DNA from: Nemopilema nomurai | Lineage: Eukaryota; Cnidaria; Scyphozoa; Rhizostomeae; Rhizostomatidae | Length of the DNA: 64,000 bases | Assembly: GCA_003864495.1 (NCBI GenBank) | Contig: ML133366.1 | Coordinates: 1,340,871-1,404,870 of the forward strand | Direction of reading: 5' to 3' | In this document: positions 20,811 through 30,544 of the stretch, in pieces | Numbering within the stretch: the first letter of the stretch is position 1 | Layout: every line of letters begins with the position of its first letter | Notes under the pieces: model-generated | What the model was told of the DNA's origin: nothing | What the model saw: only the letters and a program-made list of their open reading frames with translations | Database searches by the model: none | Program-made: the position numbers and the translations under genes

Positions 20811-22990
20811 AGGCTGCGTTTACACGATACCCGATCACTTTTCATATCGGATTGGTCTCAGCTATCCGATATGAAAAGCATACCGTTTAGACTGCTTTTA
20901 CACAATACCGGATTGCTTTTCATACTGTTTTCATCCTGTTTACACGCCAACGACCAGGGAAGAAAGAGTGGCAGAGGCAGACTTGTAATGACATTTTATG
21001 ACCTCTGCAATGATATCTGGGCTGGAGCACCTGCAACTAAATGTATACAAGGTACTTCTTTATTTGAGCACTTTAAAGGGGCTTCATCACAACATTAATG
21101 GCAGGTCATATGACACAGTCTTTCAAATTTATTTTCAAATTAGCCCTAACCTGTCATTTTAAAGATTAATCACAATGGGACGAGCAAAGCTGCCACAAAA
21201 TTAATCAGCTTCCTCAGATACAAAGGATTTCGTACAGTCACATCATGGTGTCAGGGACTTTTAAGATAAATTCCACCAGCCTCTTCATCAGCCATATTGT
21301 ATTTACATTCAGGGCTCTGCCACCTTTGAAATATGTGCAGGAAATGGTGAGAACATGCTTACACTGCAAGAGATTACATGTTCTTTGGCCACTTATAAAA
21401 CTAGTCATACATTTTCAACATTTATCTTTGCCAGGTGGAATAGATACATGCACTGTCTTCGAAATTTGTGAAAACATGACTGAGGGTGAAGATGATGACA
21501 GCAAAGTTTCAAGCGAGGCAACAACTGAGGATGAATTTAATCAAGATAGTGTTTTGTTAGAAATGCCAGCAAGTAAGAAAGACTCTAGTAAAGAAGACTC
21601 GTGCAGCCCAACACTCCAATCCCAGAAAAACGACAGAAGAGGGAAAATAGCAGCTTTTTGATGATCACAGGGAAAAGAAATTGGCTCCCTGAGTATTCAG
21701 TGACATTCAACATTTGAAGTTGCTTAAAGAAGACTTGGACCTGAAGCGAAAGCTGTTGCAGCAAAGTGAAGCTATTGATAAAGAGCTTATGTGCCATACA
21801 AAAAAGATGCCTAAAACTATGGAGAACATAGCCACGAGGCAGATGAGGCAGCTAACCTTCAATTATGCATCTCCTCAACCAGCTGCAATGAGTTCTCCAC
21901 GGATGAATTCAAGGGTAAACAATTTTCACCAAAGAGGTTTTCAACAAACAGAATATCCCCCACAGCAGCACTTTTCATAGAAGTGCTACATTGTCAACTG
22001 AGGACACAGAGGATCCCTTTTCGACATTGTTGAAGTGATGCAAGACAAAAGAATGTATTAACTGGTTTCATGGAGAAAAAACATAATAAACATTTTAAAC
22101 AACCTGAAACTGTATTTAACAACCACAGGAATTGCTAGAAGTATTCTTAAAACTTACAGAATATAAGGATGAAAACTTAAAAGAAATGAACTTTTTTTGC
22201 AATAAACATGTTATTCATATCCACTGTTGACAGAAAAATTATATATGCCAAAGGTTTTTCCTCCAATTAATGCAAAGAATGTCTCCCACATCTGACACAG
22301 CAAGTTAGAAAGCAAAATATATCTAAAAATTTGGCCTAGTTTAGGATTTGTCTTGAAACGCCCATATTACTTTTTAGATATGTAAGAGAGGGGAAGCACA
22401 CATTCCATCCAAAATTTTAAAATTTCTTCCAGCATTCCCCAGTAGGGATAAATGCACGGCCCTAATATTTAGTTGTTTATTAGAAGAGATATAGCAAATA
22501 TATTTGAATTTTTGAAAACATTCGTTATGTACCAACTGCAACTATATAGCCAGTGGACAGCATCAAAAAAATTCCACTGGAACTCTTTCCACAACACATA
22601 ATTTTTTAGCTAGAAAGTAGGAATGGCTGTTTTAGCTATAGCAGATGAAATCAATATTACATAAGTTGTTTTTCAACTCATCAAAAAAAAACATACATTT
22701 CTGTCATGTTTGTTCATATGTTTGATTATTACAACTCACAGCAATAACCACAAAACATATCAAACCATAAAATAAACAACACTAACAATACAGGCAATTT
22801 AAAAATAATTGATATGTCAACACTATGTTACACTCTGCACCAGAACATTGTGGCTTTATTCTACAATCAAACTTATGTGTAGTGTTGTTTACTGGAAAGT
22901 ACTCATGAATTACAGTTGGTGGAAAGTATATCCAATATGAAAATCATAGCGCTCCAATGACAATCCAATATTGTGTAACAAGGGCCTAAG
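20811..22990. mobile_element. Possible Harbinger-like DNA transposon derivative
   Basis: The left edge (20813 on) reads GGCTGCGTTTACACGATACC and a second similar copy starts near 20885 (ACTGCTTTTACACAATACCG). The right edge (about 22960-22990), read on the minus strand, gives TAGGCCCTTGTTACACAATA and continues GGATTG like the left copies. This is an imperfect inverted repeat of roughly 25 bp. The interior contains the coding remnant at 21245-21980. Flanking trinucleotides are TTA and TAA, which do not match exactly. The Harbinger assignment is a guess from the GGCTG/TTTACAC ends. Confidence 0.35.
21245..21980 (+). pseudogene. Transposon-associated coiled-coil protein remnant (C-terminal part)
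   Basis: From the ATG at 21476 the frame gives an acidic stretch (MTEGEDDDSK and so on) and a Ser/Lys-rich stretch, with a stop at 21661. One frame over, the sequence continues as HLKLLKEDLDLKRKLLQQSE, a likely coiled coil, to a stop at 21980 after a Gln/Pro-rich end. I recall this C-terminus from SANT/Myb-like proteins carried by DNA transposons, but no SANT domain is visible upstream. At least one frameshift (21650-21715). Confidence 0.4.
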
Positions 22991-24220
22991 ACGCACAACA
23001 AAGTAATATTTTAATATACAAATTGGCAGGTAATAATCAAGAATTCAATGAAGCAACAAATGTTTAACCTAGGTAAAATACAACCTTTAGGGTCTTTCCT
23101 CATCAAAGTCTTGGACCAAAAATTCTTTCTTACCATCAATTACCAGAATTGACTGGGCATGAAGAAGTTGAATATATGATTCTTTAACCATATCAATCTT
23201 AAAGTTAAAAAAATGATGATAAAACCCATACCAACCACATATTTGTATTAATGGAAGTCACTTGCTTCCCCGTGCATTCAGAATGTAACAAAGACAACAT
23301 GCAGGACTGAATTTTAGAGATTCATCGCAAATCAGCTGCAAATTTTTAACAAGCTCATCATACCGTATTAGCTGTTTTGTAGCCACTTTCAATCACCACA
23401 TTTTCATCAACCTTATTCATTGATACTATACAATTAACTGAAAAATCAATTTGGAATGAACTAAACTGGTGCAAAGGCAGGTGACGCTCTACAAGTTCAA
23501 AATGCAGTTTCAAATTAACAGAGAATAATTCAATCATTACTTTTAAATGTGATAGTCCAAACTAAAATCTTTACCAATGTTGAATTTTGATTTTTCAACA
23601 TTGATTGAATTTTTTTTTTTTTATTTTAAAAAAAGAATATGAATAATTCAAATACATTCACACATCTGTCATGTCTTATGCTGAGTTAACAAAGCATAGT
23701 TGGAAAAGTATCGAAATTTGAAACTAGGATGCTTTTCATTATAACTTTTCAGCCTGAAGTAGACTGAATTTTTGATTGGTGGTTCTTTCAATGAAGCTCT
23801 GTAAAATGTACAGTTTAATGTTAACTGTGTAAGGTTCATAATGGGTTGTTTGGTTTTGTTATTTACATTGAATTTCCATTTTTGACTTCCTTGAAACGTA
23901 TGTCATTTTAATCGAATAAAAAGCTGTATTTTAAGGAAAACAACAGCTGTATCTTGACGGGTAAACAAAATGTGCTAAAATGGCTGCATGAAATGGATTA
24001 ATATCAGATCAGAGCGTTGAAGGAAACTTAAATAATTAGCGTAAAATCCTTGCCCTATTCCAAGCTCTGGCCGTCCACTTAAAGACTTACCTCTGGGCTG
24101 AAAATTTTGTTCAGGAATACGCCATTCCCACTGAAATTAGCATGGATGGGCCTTTCTCGTCCTATTTATTTTACTATAACGAGGTTATGGTTGGTCGGTA
24201 GATTGGCAAATTCAGATATG
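22991..24220. other. AT-rich stretch without genes
   Basis: I see no coding sequence, RNA gene or clear repeat here apart from A/T runs such as the one near 23607-23640. Confidence 0.6.
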
Positions 24221-24520
24221 TTTCATTCCTGCCATACGAGGACGAAAGCCCAGGTACTTAAACGAAGCTTTAGATAGAAGCCCAGCCCAACAGTTTTCGA
24301 TGCTTTTCTATAGGCTATAAAGTACACGAAACCGAGATAAGAAGCCCAAATCCATACTAGGACCAGGTACTCGAATGAAAGTTTTATAGAGTGGCCTAGT
24401 CCCAGCAAATCGTGAGATTGAAGGAGTAAACACATGAAAATCAAATACAAAGACACTATGTATTAGGTATCACATCACTTAAATTCTTTGTCACATATTA
24501 ATCTCGGAAAAAGCCTCCCT

Positions 24521-25284
24521 TTATACTTTTTCATACACGCAACAAAAGTGATTACTTTGACAGCATCTTAACAAAGAGTTACGAGCACTACTCTCTGCGA
24601 AGCACAAGCTCTGGTCCGAAATTATTTTTCCCCATTTGCCATAGCCGTGTTTGTTTATTCCCTTTATAAAATTCAAGTCTTCCGTCTTGGTGAATGGTGT
24701 TATACGCTCTTGTTTGCAATGTTGACTGTTACTCGCTAGAGATCCATTGCCCATTGTGTCAGCTGGCAGTGACTGTCTGTATTTATTAAAGGTCTGGTTG
24801 TGCTCTGTGTTGTAATGCAAATATCTGAGTCTGGTTCGCTGACTTCTGCGCCCGTCGAAGCGCTGCTGACAAGTTTTACCAAGGAGCTGTCTAGTTCCTC
24901 TCCAGATTCTCCCCTTAGCATCTTGATGCAGTGATTCCCCTTTTTGCCAACGTCCCTCGAACCCTTTTTGCGATAATAAATCTTTGCAACATTTGAAGTG
25001 TGTTTTTGATTTTGCAATATCAGCTCTTGTTCTTCAAGGGATAGAGCATCAGAACTCTCAGTTTCGATTGTTTGTCGGTAGCGAGTTTGGTGCACATACT
25101 TGCCAATAGATTTATAGAAAAGCAAGCCATTGTTTGACTCAGCTTGTAAATTGGGAGCTATTGAGCGAAAGTAGCAGATATTCGCATTTTCGATGAAACT
25201 TCGGTCTGACAAAATTTTCAGTATCGCTTTTCTTTCATATTCTAAAATTGATATCTTTTCTTGTAATTTAAGTTGTTTTCGCAA
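24521..25284 (-). pseudogene. SANT/Myb-like domain protein (one frameshift)
   Basis: The first frame (25284-24736) starts with a Leu/Lys-rich helix (MRKQLKLQEKISILEYERKA) and a long hydrophilic region. Near 24775 it runs out of frame. The adjacent frame (24820-24521) continues with SLPADTMGNGSL and then ITPFTKTEDLNFIKGINKHG followed by GKWGKI. That matches the first two helices of a telobox-type SANT/Myb repeat, in which W/F-T-x-x-E-D and G-x-G-x-W are the key positions. The third helix is weak (NSLLRCCQSNHF). It may be a DNA-binding protein of a transposon. The join needs a one-base shift. Confidence 0.5.
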
Positions 25285-25296
25285 AAAATGTGAGAA

Positions 25297-25707
25297 TTGT
25301 GTTATGTATCAATGGCCCCGGAGACTGGCCTGGTTTCCATGCATCCGTGGTTGCAAACAGCCAAGAAAGAGTCTCTCGCCAGTATTGGTTTTTTGCTGGG
25401 CGAAATAAGTTTATATTTGCATACAGCTGGTCATGCCAGAAAGTGTAATGGATCTGTTGGAAGCATAGTCGAAGTAATTTCTTCAGAAGGCAGTAGTTTT
25501 GAAGATTATTACGGAATCGTTAGTTTTGGCAGAGCGGTTAGGCCATATCAGGGTGAACCAGTTGCTAACGCAGAGGCCTATGAGCATAACAAAGAGAACT
25601 CTGACCAAATTCCTATGGACCAAGATATGAAAACCAAGATTTGGGACCACGATATGAAAAAAGAATCCCTGTTAATGATAATCTTTTTCCTCTTCAGTAT
25701 CAGGTAA
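25297..25707 (+). CDS. Unrecognised ORF, divergent from the SANT/Myb-like gene
   Basis: A 136-residue frame with an internal ATG at about 25312 (MAPETGLVSMHPWLQTAKKE) whose start lies about 30 bases from the divergent SANT/Myb-like gene. It shows LGEISLYLHTAGHARKC and a tail rich in Glu/Asp/Lys. I do not recognise it. It runs into the truncated Gypsy gag on the other strand (25672-25902), so its last 12 codons are probably foreign and the true C-terminus is lost. A non-coding reading is possible. Confidence 0.3.
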   Translation: MCYVSMAPETGLVSMHPWLQTAKKESLASIGFLLGEISLYLHTAGHARKCNGSVGSIVEVISSEGSSFEDYYGIVSFGRAVRPYQGEPVANAEAYEHNKENSDQIPMDQDMKTKIWDHDMKKESLLMIIFFLFSIR

Positions 25708-25902
25708 AGTTTTGAAAATGTTACAGCCTACAGGTCCAGCCTGATACAAAAGAAAAGCTCGTTTTCTCTGTGGTTCTTTGACATCAGCGGCAAGCAAATA
25801 CATTTGGAATCTCTCCAGCCAGTTTGTCCAGCGAGCTCCAGTGCTAGTAATGTCACTTTTTGGTTTGAAGACCGGCATGGGATTTATGTTACTTGTTGCC
25901 AT
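25672..25902 (-). pseudogene. Truncated Ty3/Gypsy gag N-terminus
   Basis: 76 codons from an ATG at 25900-25902. WTNWLERFQMYLLAADV and KRAFLLYQAGPVGCNIFKTL align block by block with residues 41-82 of the gag-pol at 582-3104 (WRDWLSDFEMFLLASGI; KRALLLYQAG). It breaks off at 25672, where the sequence becomes unrelated. The element is thus a 5' end only (LTR, primer site, start of gag). Confidence 0.75.
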
Positions 25903-25938
25903 CCTACGTTCTTTTTTCTCCTTTTAACTCGTCGCCAT

Positions 25939-26164
25939 TGTAGTCTTTGTAAGCAAGGGATAAATACGTCTGTTTGGGATATTGCTTAATATATAAGAAT
26001 ACAATCAAATCACATGCGCAGGCACATGTCGTCATACAGTAATAATAATGGAAACATTTCATTTTCATTAGTTTGGGAGATTGCTTAATATATAAGAATA
26101 CAATCAAATCACATGCGCAGGCACATGTCGTCATACAGTAATAATAATAATAATAACTACTACA
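25939..26164 (-). repeat. Candidate 5' LTR of the truncated Gypsy element, with an internal 99-bp-period duplication
   Basis: On the minus strand the block runs TGTAGTAGTT...AGACTACA, with TG...CA and TGTAGT/ACTACA ends. It stops one base short of a primer-binding-site-like TGGCGACGAGTTA (25925-25937). Inside, a segment of about 78 bp starting GTTTGGGA occurs at 25972 and again at 26071, nearly identical. The same layout as 3121-3320 supports the call. Confidence 0.6.
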
Positions 26165-26174
26165 GAAATGAAGG

Positions 26175-26179
26175 TATTA
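26175..26179. repeat. Left copy of the 5-bp target-site duplication (tatta)
   Basis: Matches tatta at 36510-36514 just outside the other arm. Confidence 0.7.
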
Positions 26180-27049
26180 CCAACAAGGGCACGTTTTGTT
26201 CTAGACCAATCAGCGAGTTTGTTTACAAAATGTCATTAGCCAATCACCTGCCTCCATTTCGAGCTTGATTTTCAATGCTTCAAACCAAAACACAGTTGCT
26301 GTGGAGAAAAACCTACCCCCCCCCAATTTTTGCTCGGGAAAAAAATTTACTTCATTTTACAAAGAAGATCTTTCTAACTTAGATTCGTAAATAATTTTCT
26401 CGAAGAAATCTAGGAGCCCTAAGCAAACATTTATACCGATTGTAAAATATGTGCAGTAAAGCGACACCTTTTTCCCGCCACCACCCTACCTCTAAAGTTG
26501 CCTACGCAAATTCTTGATTCCCCCCAAATCTGCTCGCTATGAAAATTTCTTGTTTTCCCACAGAAGCACATTTCGATAAATATGATCTCAGATATTTTGT
26601 ACAAACAAATCATCCAACCAAATGCTGATAAAACTGTTATTTCTAAAAAAAACCCTCTTCAAAATCGCCTGTTGCCACCCTTACTCTACAACAGAGGGTG
26701 CCTAGGCCCTTTCTGAACCTCCGCTTATTTTGAACCAAAACAAGAATATCCTTTCTCGTAAAAGGAAGACTTTAAGGAATTAAGCTTTTCAATAATTTTC
26801 TGAAATGTAGCTTTGCGTATAATGGCTGGGTAGGTTACAATTTTTGGGAAAAAAGTGGATTGTGCAACACACGCAACCTGTCTATCCATTACTCGCGCCA
26901 CACAAGTAACGCCACACAACACCAAACGTCAAGGCTAATTTTTGACATATCATAATTTGCCCGTGACTGGGATATCCTTCTTTGCATGTGGAAATCCGAA
27001 CAGACTTGAACATATTAATTTTTTCTAAACTGCAGTTCTGAACTATTAG
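26180..27049 (+). repeat. Left terminal inverted repeat arm (870 bp)
   Basis: Reads as the reverse complement of 36509-35828 followed by 30320-30128. It contains a C-run at 26324-26332 and ends inward at AACTATTAG, matching CTAATGGTTC at 30128. No coding sequence is supported. Open frames in it have mirror copies in the other arm. Confidence 0.88.
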
Positions 27050-27677
27050 TCGCCCGATCTCCAGATACTACTAATTCAAGTTCAAATTTCCCGCTAGTTG
27101 GGGAGAACCCTTGACAAAATATGAGGACAAAAGCATTGGGCAATCCACACTTCGTAAAAATCAAAACGAAGTTCCCTTCGAAATGGTTCTTTGTTTACTT
27201 TTTTGGCATGTGCTTCAAAGAAAATACGAAGCATTTTTCCGGGACCTCTTTGGTTATTTTTCAATCCAAAAATACTATCATGATTTGAAAGACTATTAAC
27301 GAACAGTAGTCACGGCAGCCAGAAAATGGATTTCGAAGCAAAAGTTTTAAATCCCCGTCAATTCAGGCAGTAAAGCAAAGGAAAGTCGAAAGAAATCGAT
27401 TTTTATCTCATGTAACAGCGCTTGAACAAAACATCATTCTCACTAGAATTTTTCGCATTTCTAAACTTCTCAACGAAACAGTCTTGTAGGGGGCCTGGGG
27501 TACGGGGAGCTTTTTAGCGGGAAACTCGGGGATTTTTGGCGCGGTGGCCTAAACTTACTAGATAAGAGAGAACGATGGTGAAAGTACGCAAATTCTGTTC
27601 GAATTCTGACCATTTTAAATGGTGTAGAACCAAGAAAAACGAAATAATTAATAATAAAATCCCATCTTATCATATGT
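27050..27677. promoter_or_regulatory. Upstream region of the internal gene
   Basis: No gene is seen. The last 200 bases contain a GC-richer patch (27488-27552) with TTTTGGCGCG, a possible E2F-type site. This is the likely promoter side of the gene that starts near 27678. Weak evidence. Confidence 0.3.
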
Positions 27678-28778
27678 ATGTATGTAAGTCATATGGCAAC
27701 ACTTCTTTTAAAGAAATTTCCAACAGTCCCAGCAATTAAACCCCATCATTTTGCTGATCAGGATATAACACCAGCCAATGATACATTGCTTCAGCCTCTT
27801 TTAAAAGAAAATGCATCACTCCTTTCCAAAACATATGTTGATGTCATGCCAGATTGGCTCCAGGCAAAGTTTTTTGACCCAGAATCCCAAAGAAATAGAT
27901 TGCTGGTTCATGATTACCAAAAACAGGAGATCCAAGAAATTCAAACTATGAGATCAATGGATGACTGTAAACTTGCAGATTGCATTAAGCTTCCACTAAA
28001 ATCAGTTGATAGCTTTCGTGTGGCACTTGAGTTCCTACTTGAGAATGGACTGTCCATCTACATTAATAAGTTTCTTGTACCACTCATTGGTGACTGGCCA
28101 TGTCAGTTTTTTGTTCGCCAAATTGTTTATGATCGGGGTATCTATAATCTTGTTCCATTCCTTGGTCCTCTGCACATATCTTTAAATGCTCGTGAGAATG
28201 TTGTTTTGAAGTTTTATACTTTCTTCAAAGAATTGTATGCCTCCATATTTGGTGGCAAAAGTATACTTGCAAAGAAACCACAGCCTTGGCGAATCTCTCT
28301 TCTTTTGGAAGTTCTTTATGGTGGGTGGTTGCTGATTAGAGATGCGATTCTGTCTGCATTTGCAGATTCTAAAGATGTGCAATTCCTCACATTGTTAAAC
28401 CTTCTCGACAACTATGTCCCACTCACTTTGAGCATCTATTCTGTGATATTTAAGGCAAATAAGGCAGAACTCTTTTATGATTCAATGTTTCGAAGTTGGA
28501 TCATGTTCATGATGTTCAGAAGGAAGCACTATGATAAGGCTCTTTTGATAGCTCTTTCTAACATGGAATACTGGAAGAGTATTGACCATCCTCTTTCCAA
28601 TGTAATTTATACATCACTGAATGCTTTTGATGAATATCCAGTAGAAAACTTTCATTCTATCCTTCGTGCCAACACTACAAAAACCGACAATGAAGAAATG
28701 ATTAAACAGGCTGCTAGGGAGATAGATGCAAGGAAAAATGAACTTCACAAGTTTCAATCATCATTTTACCCAATTTAA
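27678..28778 (+). CDS. Transposase-like protein, main exon (366 codons)
   Basis: An open frame from an ATG at 27678 that may really be a splice-acceptor side, since a TATGTATGTAAG run precedes it. It is rich in aromatic residues and Leu. Recognisable blocks include VPAIKPHHFADQDITP, DYQKQEIQEIQTM, LLVLEVLYGGW-like (SLLLEVLYGGWLLIRDAI), LLNLLDNYVPLTLSIYSVIF, and near the end AFDEYPVENFHSILRANTTK followed by EIDARKNELHKF. I recall the PVENFHS block from a large family in corals and molluscs. That family behaves like a mobile-element protein, but its biochemical function is unknown to me. The frame stops at 28778, and similar sequence continues in other frames toward 29023. It lies between the two arms of the terminal-inverted-repeat element. 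Confidence 0.6.
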   Translation: MYVSHMATLLLKKFPTVPAIKPHHFADQDITPANDTLLQPLLKENASLLSKTYVDVMPDWLQAKFFDPESQRNRLLVHDYQKQEIQEIQTMRSMDDCKLADCIKLPLKSVDSFRVALEFLLENGLSIYINKFLVPLIGDWPCQFFVRQIVYDRGIYNLVPFLGPLHISLNARENVVLKFYTFFKELYASIFGGKSILAKKPQPWRISLLLEVLYGGWLLIRDAILSAFADSKDVQFLTLLNLLDNYVPLTLSIYSVIFKANKAELFYDSMFRSWIMFMMFRRKHYDKALLIALSNMEYWKSIDHPLSNVIYTSLNAFDEYPVENFHSILRANTTKTDNEEMIKQAAREIDARKNELHKFQSSFYPI

Positions 28779-29023
28779 GACCAACTTTAGCAGCAAGAGC
28801 ATCGACATGCTTAAACTGAAAGCAGCTGAAATTCTTGATCACCAAATTCAAAGATATTATTAAAAGTCCAAATCAAGCAAAATTGCTCCGAATCCCAAAG
28901 CCTGGTAAACGTACCACTAAATGGATTTTACCAACTGTTTTTGGAAAGGACACCACAGTCACAAATGATGTTCTTCCTCTAGGCTATCTTTCTCACAAGT
29001 ATTCACCAGATCCTTTAAGGTGA
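28779..29023 (+). pseudogene. Continuation exon of the transposase-like gene, frameshifted
   Basis: After the stop at 28778 the coding pattern continues with shifted frames: MLKLKAAEILDHQ, then LITKFKDIIKSPNQAKLL, then TTKWILPTVFGKD and VTNDVLPLGYLSHKYSPDPL. It ends in a splice donor (AAG|GTGAGA) at about 29021. At least two frame changes mean that the gene is broken here. A short exon-like piece (FPITLVDCEF) lies near 29379-29422. Confidence 0.5.
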
Positions 29024-29519
29024 GATTTAACTTTTTCAGAATGGGTATCAAAAAGTCAGAAGATTATTTGTTATTAATTTTAATCTGGCATTGAAAGTAA
29101 CAAATTAAAATACTTCTAATTATCAAAATAAAACTTTGTTCAGACCAAACTTTAACTTTTTGCCTGCTGATTAAAATTCCTGGTGAAATTGAGGATGACA
29201 TTTTGCATGGTATGTACAGAAATGCATGTCTCTTACTAAACAAGCTACAAAATTTGTACCCAACCAAAAATTCTCCAAAACATTTGCTTTCTTATAAGAG
29301 TCAATTTTAAAAATTGCAGAGAAGCGCCTTTTTCTGGAACAATGTGCTCCTTCTAACTTGTGTCCTTTCAATTTTAGAGTTTTTCCAATAACATTGGTAG
29401 ATTGTGAATTTACATCTCAAGGGTAAACATAGAAAAAATCAACATCCCACCTTACTTGCAGAACATAACACACATTACAGAATGATGCTATTTCTTCTTT
29501 AATCTATAAATGCGTTCCA

Positions 29520-29872
29520 TTTTCACCAGGAAATGCGACATGAAAGATGAATGCGAGAACAAAGAAAGTCCAATGTGGAGAGTTTTTCGTGGCTGTGGTC
29601 ATTTGTATCACACTGTCTGTTTGATTCCTGACAGTTCTTGTCCGAAGTGCAACCACGTTTTGTCAATTGAGATGACGACCTTGGCAACAAAAGCAACTAA
29701 GGATCTGTTTCAGATTGACCAGCGCCATGAGTTCGACGATGAAGACGCAAATTTGGAGGATAAAGACATCATTGAAGACCAACATAATGTTGTCAAGATT
29801 GAATCAGGGCGCATTGAAACCCTAATACAGCAAATATGGAGTTGGCAGCGCCCCAACGTCCCGATGGAGTGA
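29520..29872 (+). CDS. RING-H2-like zinc finger exon, C-terminus of the transposase-like gene
   Basis: After a TTTTCACCAG acceptor the frame reads KCDMKDECENKESPMWRVF and then RGCGHLYHTVC and CPKC. The spacing C-x5-C...C-x-H-x2-H-x2-C...C-x2-C resembles a RING-H2 or related cross-brace finger. A coiled, acidic tail follows (DDEDANLEDKDIIEDQH), ending at a stop at 29870-29872. RING fingers usually serve as E3 ubiquitin ligase modules. Here the partner is a transposase-like protein, so the role is open. Distance and strand fit a last exon of the gene that starts at 27678. Confidence 0.5.
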
Positions 29873-30127
29873 GTCTGCTCCTCGTGTCGTGCTCTGTCCT
29901 GCTGTGAACAATCTCGTCTCGATTTGAACGTTTTCGTTTCAATGAAATATTTGTTTTGTTTATCGTTTTTGTTTGTTGTTAGGAAATTTAATCGGGATGG
30001 AGGTGCCAAACTTGAGAAGAGATCAAAAAAAAATTCTCGCAAAATAATGCACCACAGAACATTTGCAATCCCTGGAAGTAATTTCCGATCTCTTGATTAA
30101 GATAAAAAAGCAGCCCCCCCCCCCCCC

Positions 30128-30320
30128 CTAATGGTTCAGAACTGCAGTTTAGAAAAAATTAATATGTTCAAGTCTGTTCGGATTTCCACATGCAAAGAAG
30201 GATATCCCAGTCACGGGCAATTTATGATATGTCAAAAATTAGCCTTGACGTTTGGTGTTGTGTGGTGTTACTTGTGTGGCGCAAGTAATGGATAGACAGG
30301 TTGCGTGTGTTGCGCAATCC
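30128..30320 (-). repeat. Right terminal inverted repeat arm, inner part (193 bp)
   Basis: Reverse complement of about 27049-26857 in the left arm. It is cut at 30320 by the LINE insertion. The aatcc at 30316-30320 is the left copy of the LINE's duplication. A C-run (about 30115-30128) precedes it. Confidence 0.88.
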
Positions 30321-30544
30321 TGCGAATCATTACTATCTGGCGCCGAATTGATTGCAAGTCGGTTTTTATAGCATCGCTTTTTATAAAGGCTGTAGTGTAA
30401 ACTAGAAGTTCAACGAAGGAACAGCTCATGCATCTTCTCGCAAAAAATTGGTATTAGTGAATAATTCAAGGATTGTGGCCTAACTAACAGTGGATTGTGG
30501 CCTAACTAACTGGCCCCGACGGGAAAAACTTTCAGCAGTAATAA

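Noticed and set aside
25904..26134. 76-codon minus-strand frame with an internal repeat
   Set aside because: Lies within the LTR and its 99-bp duplication; the repeated peptide just reflects the DNA repeat.
27111..27299. 62-codon frame upstream of the transposase-like gene
   Set aside because: No motif, no splice link to the main exon that I could support.
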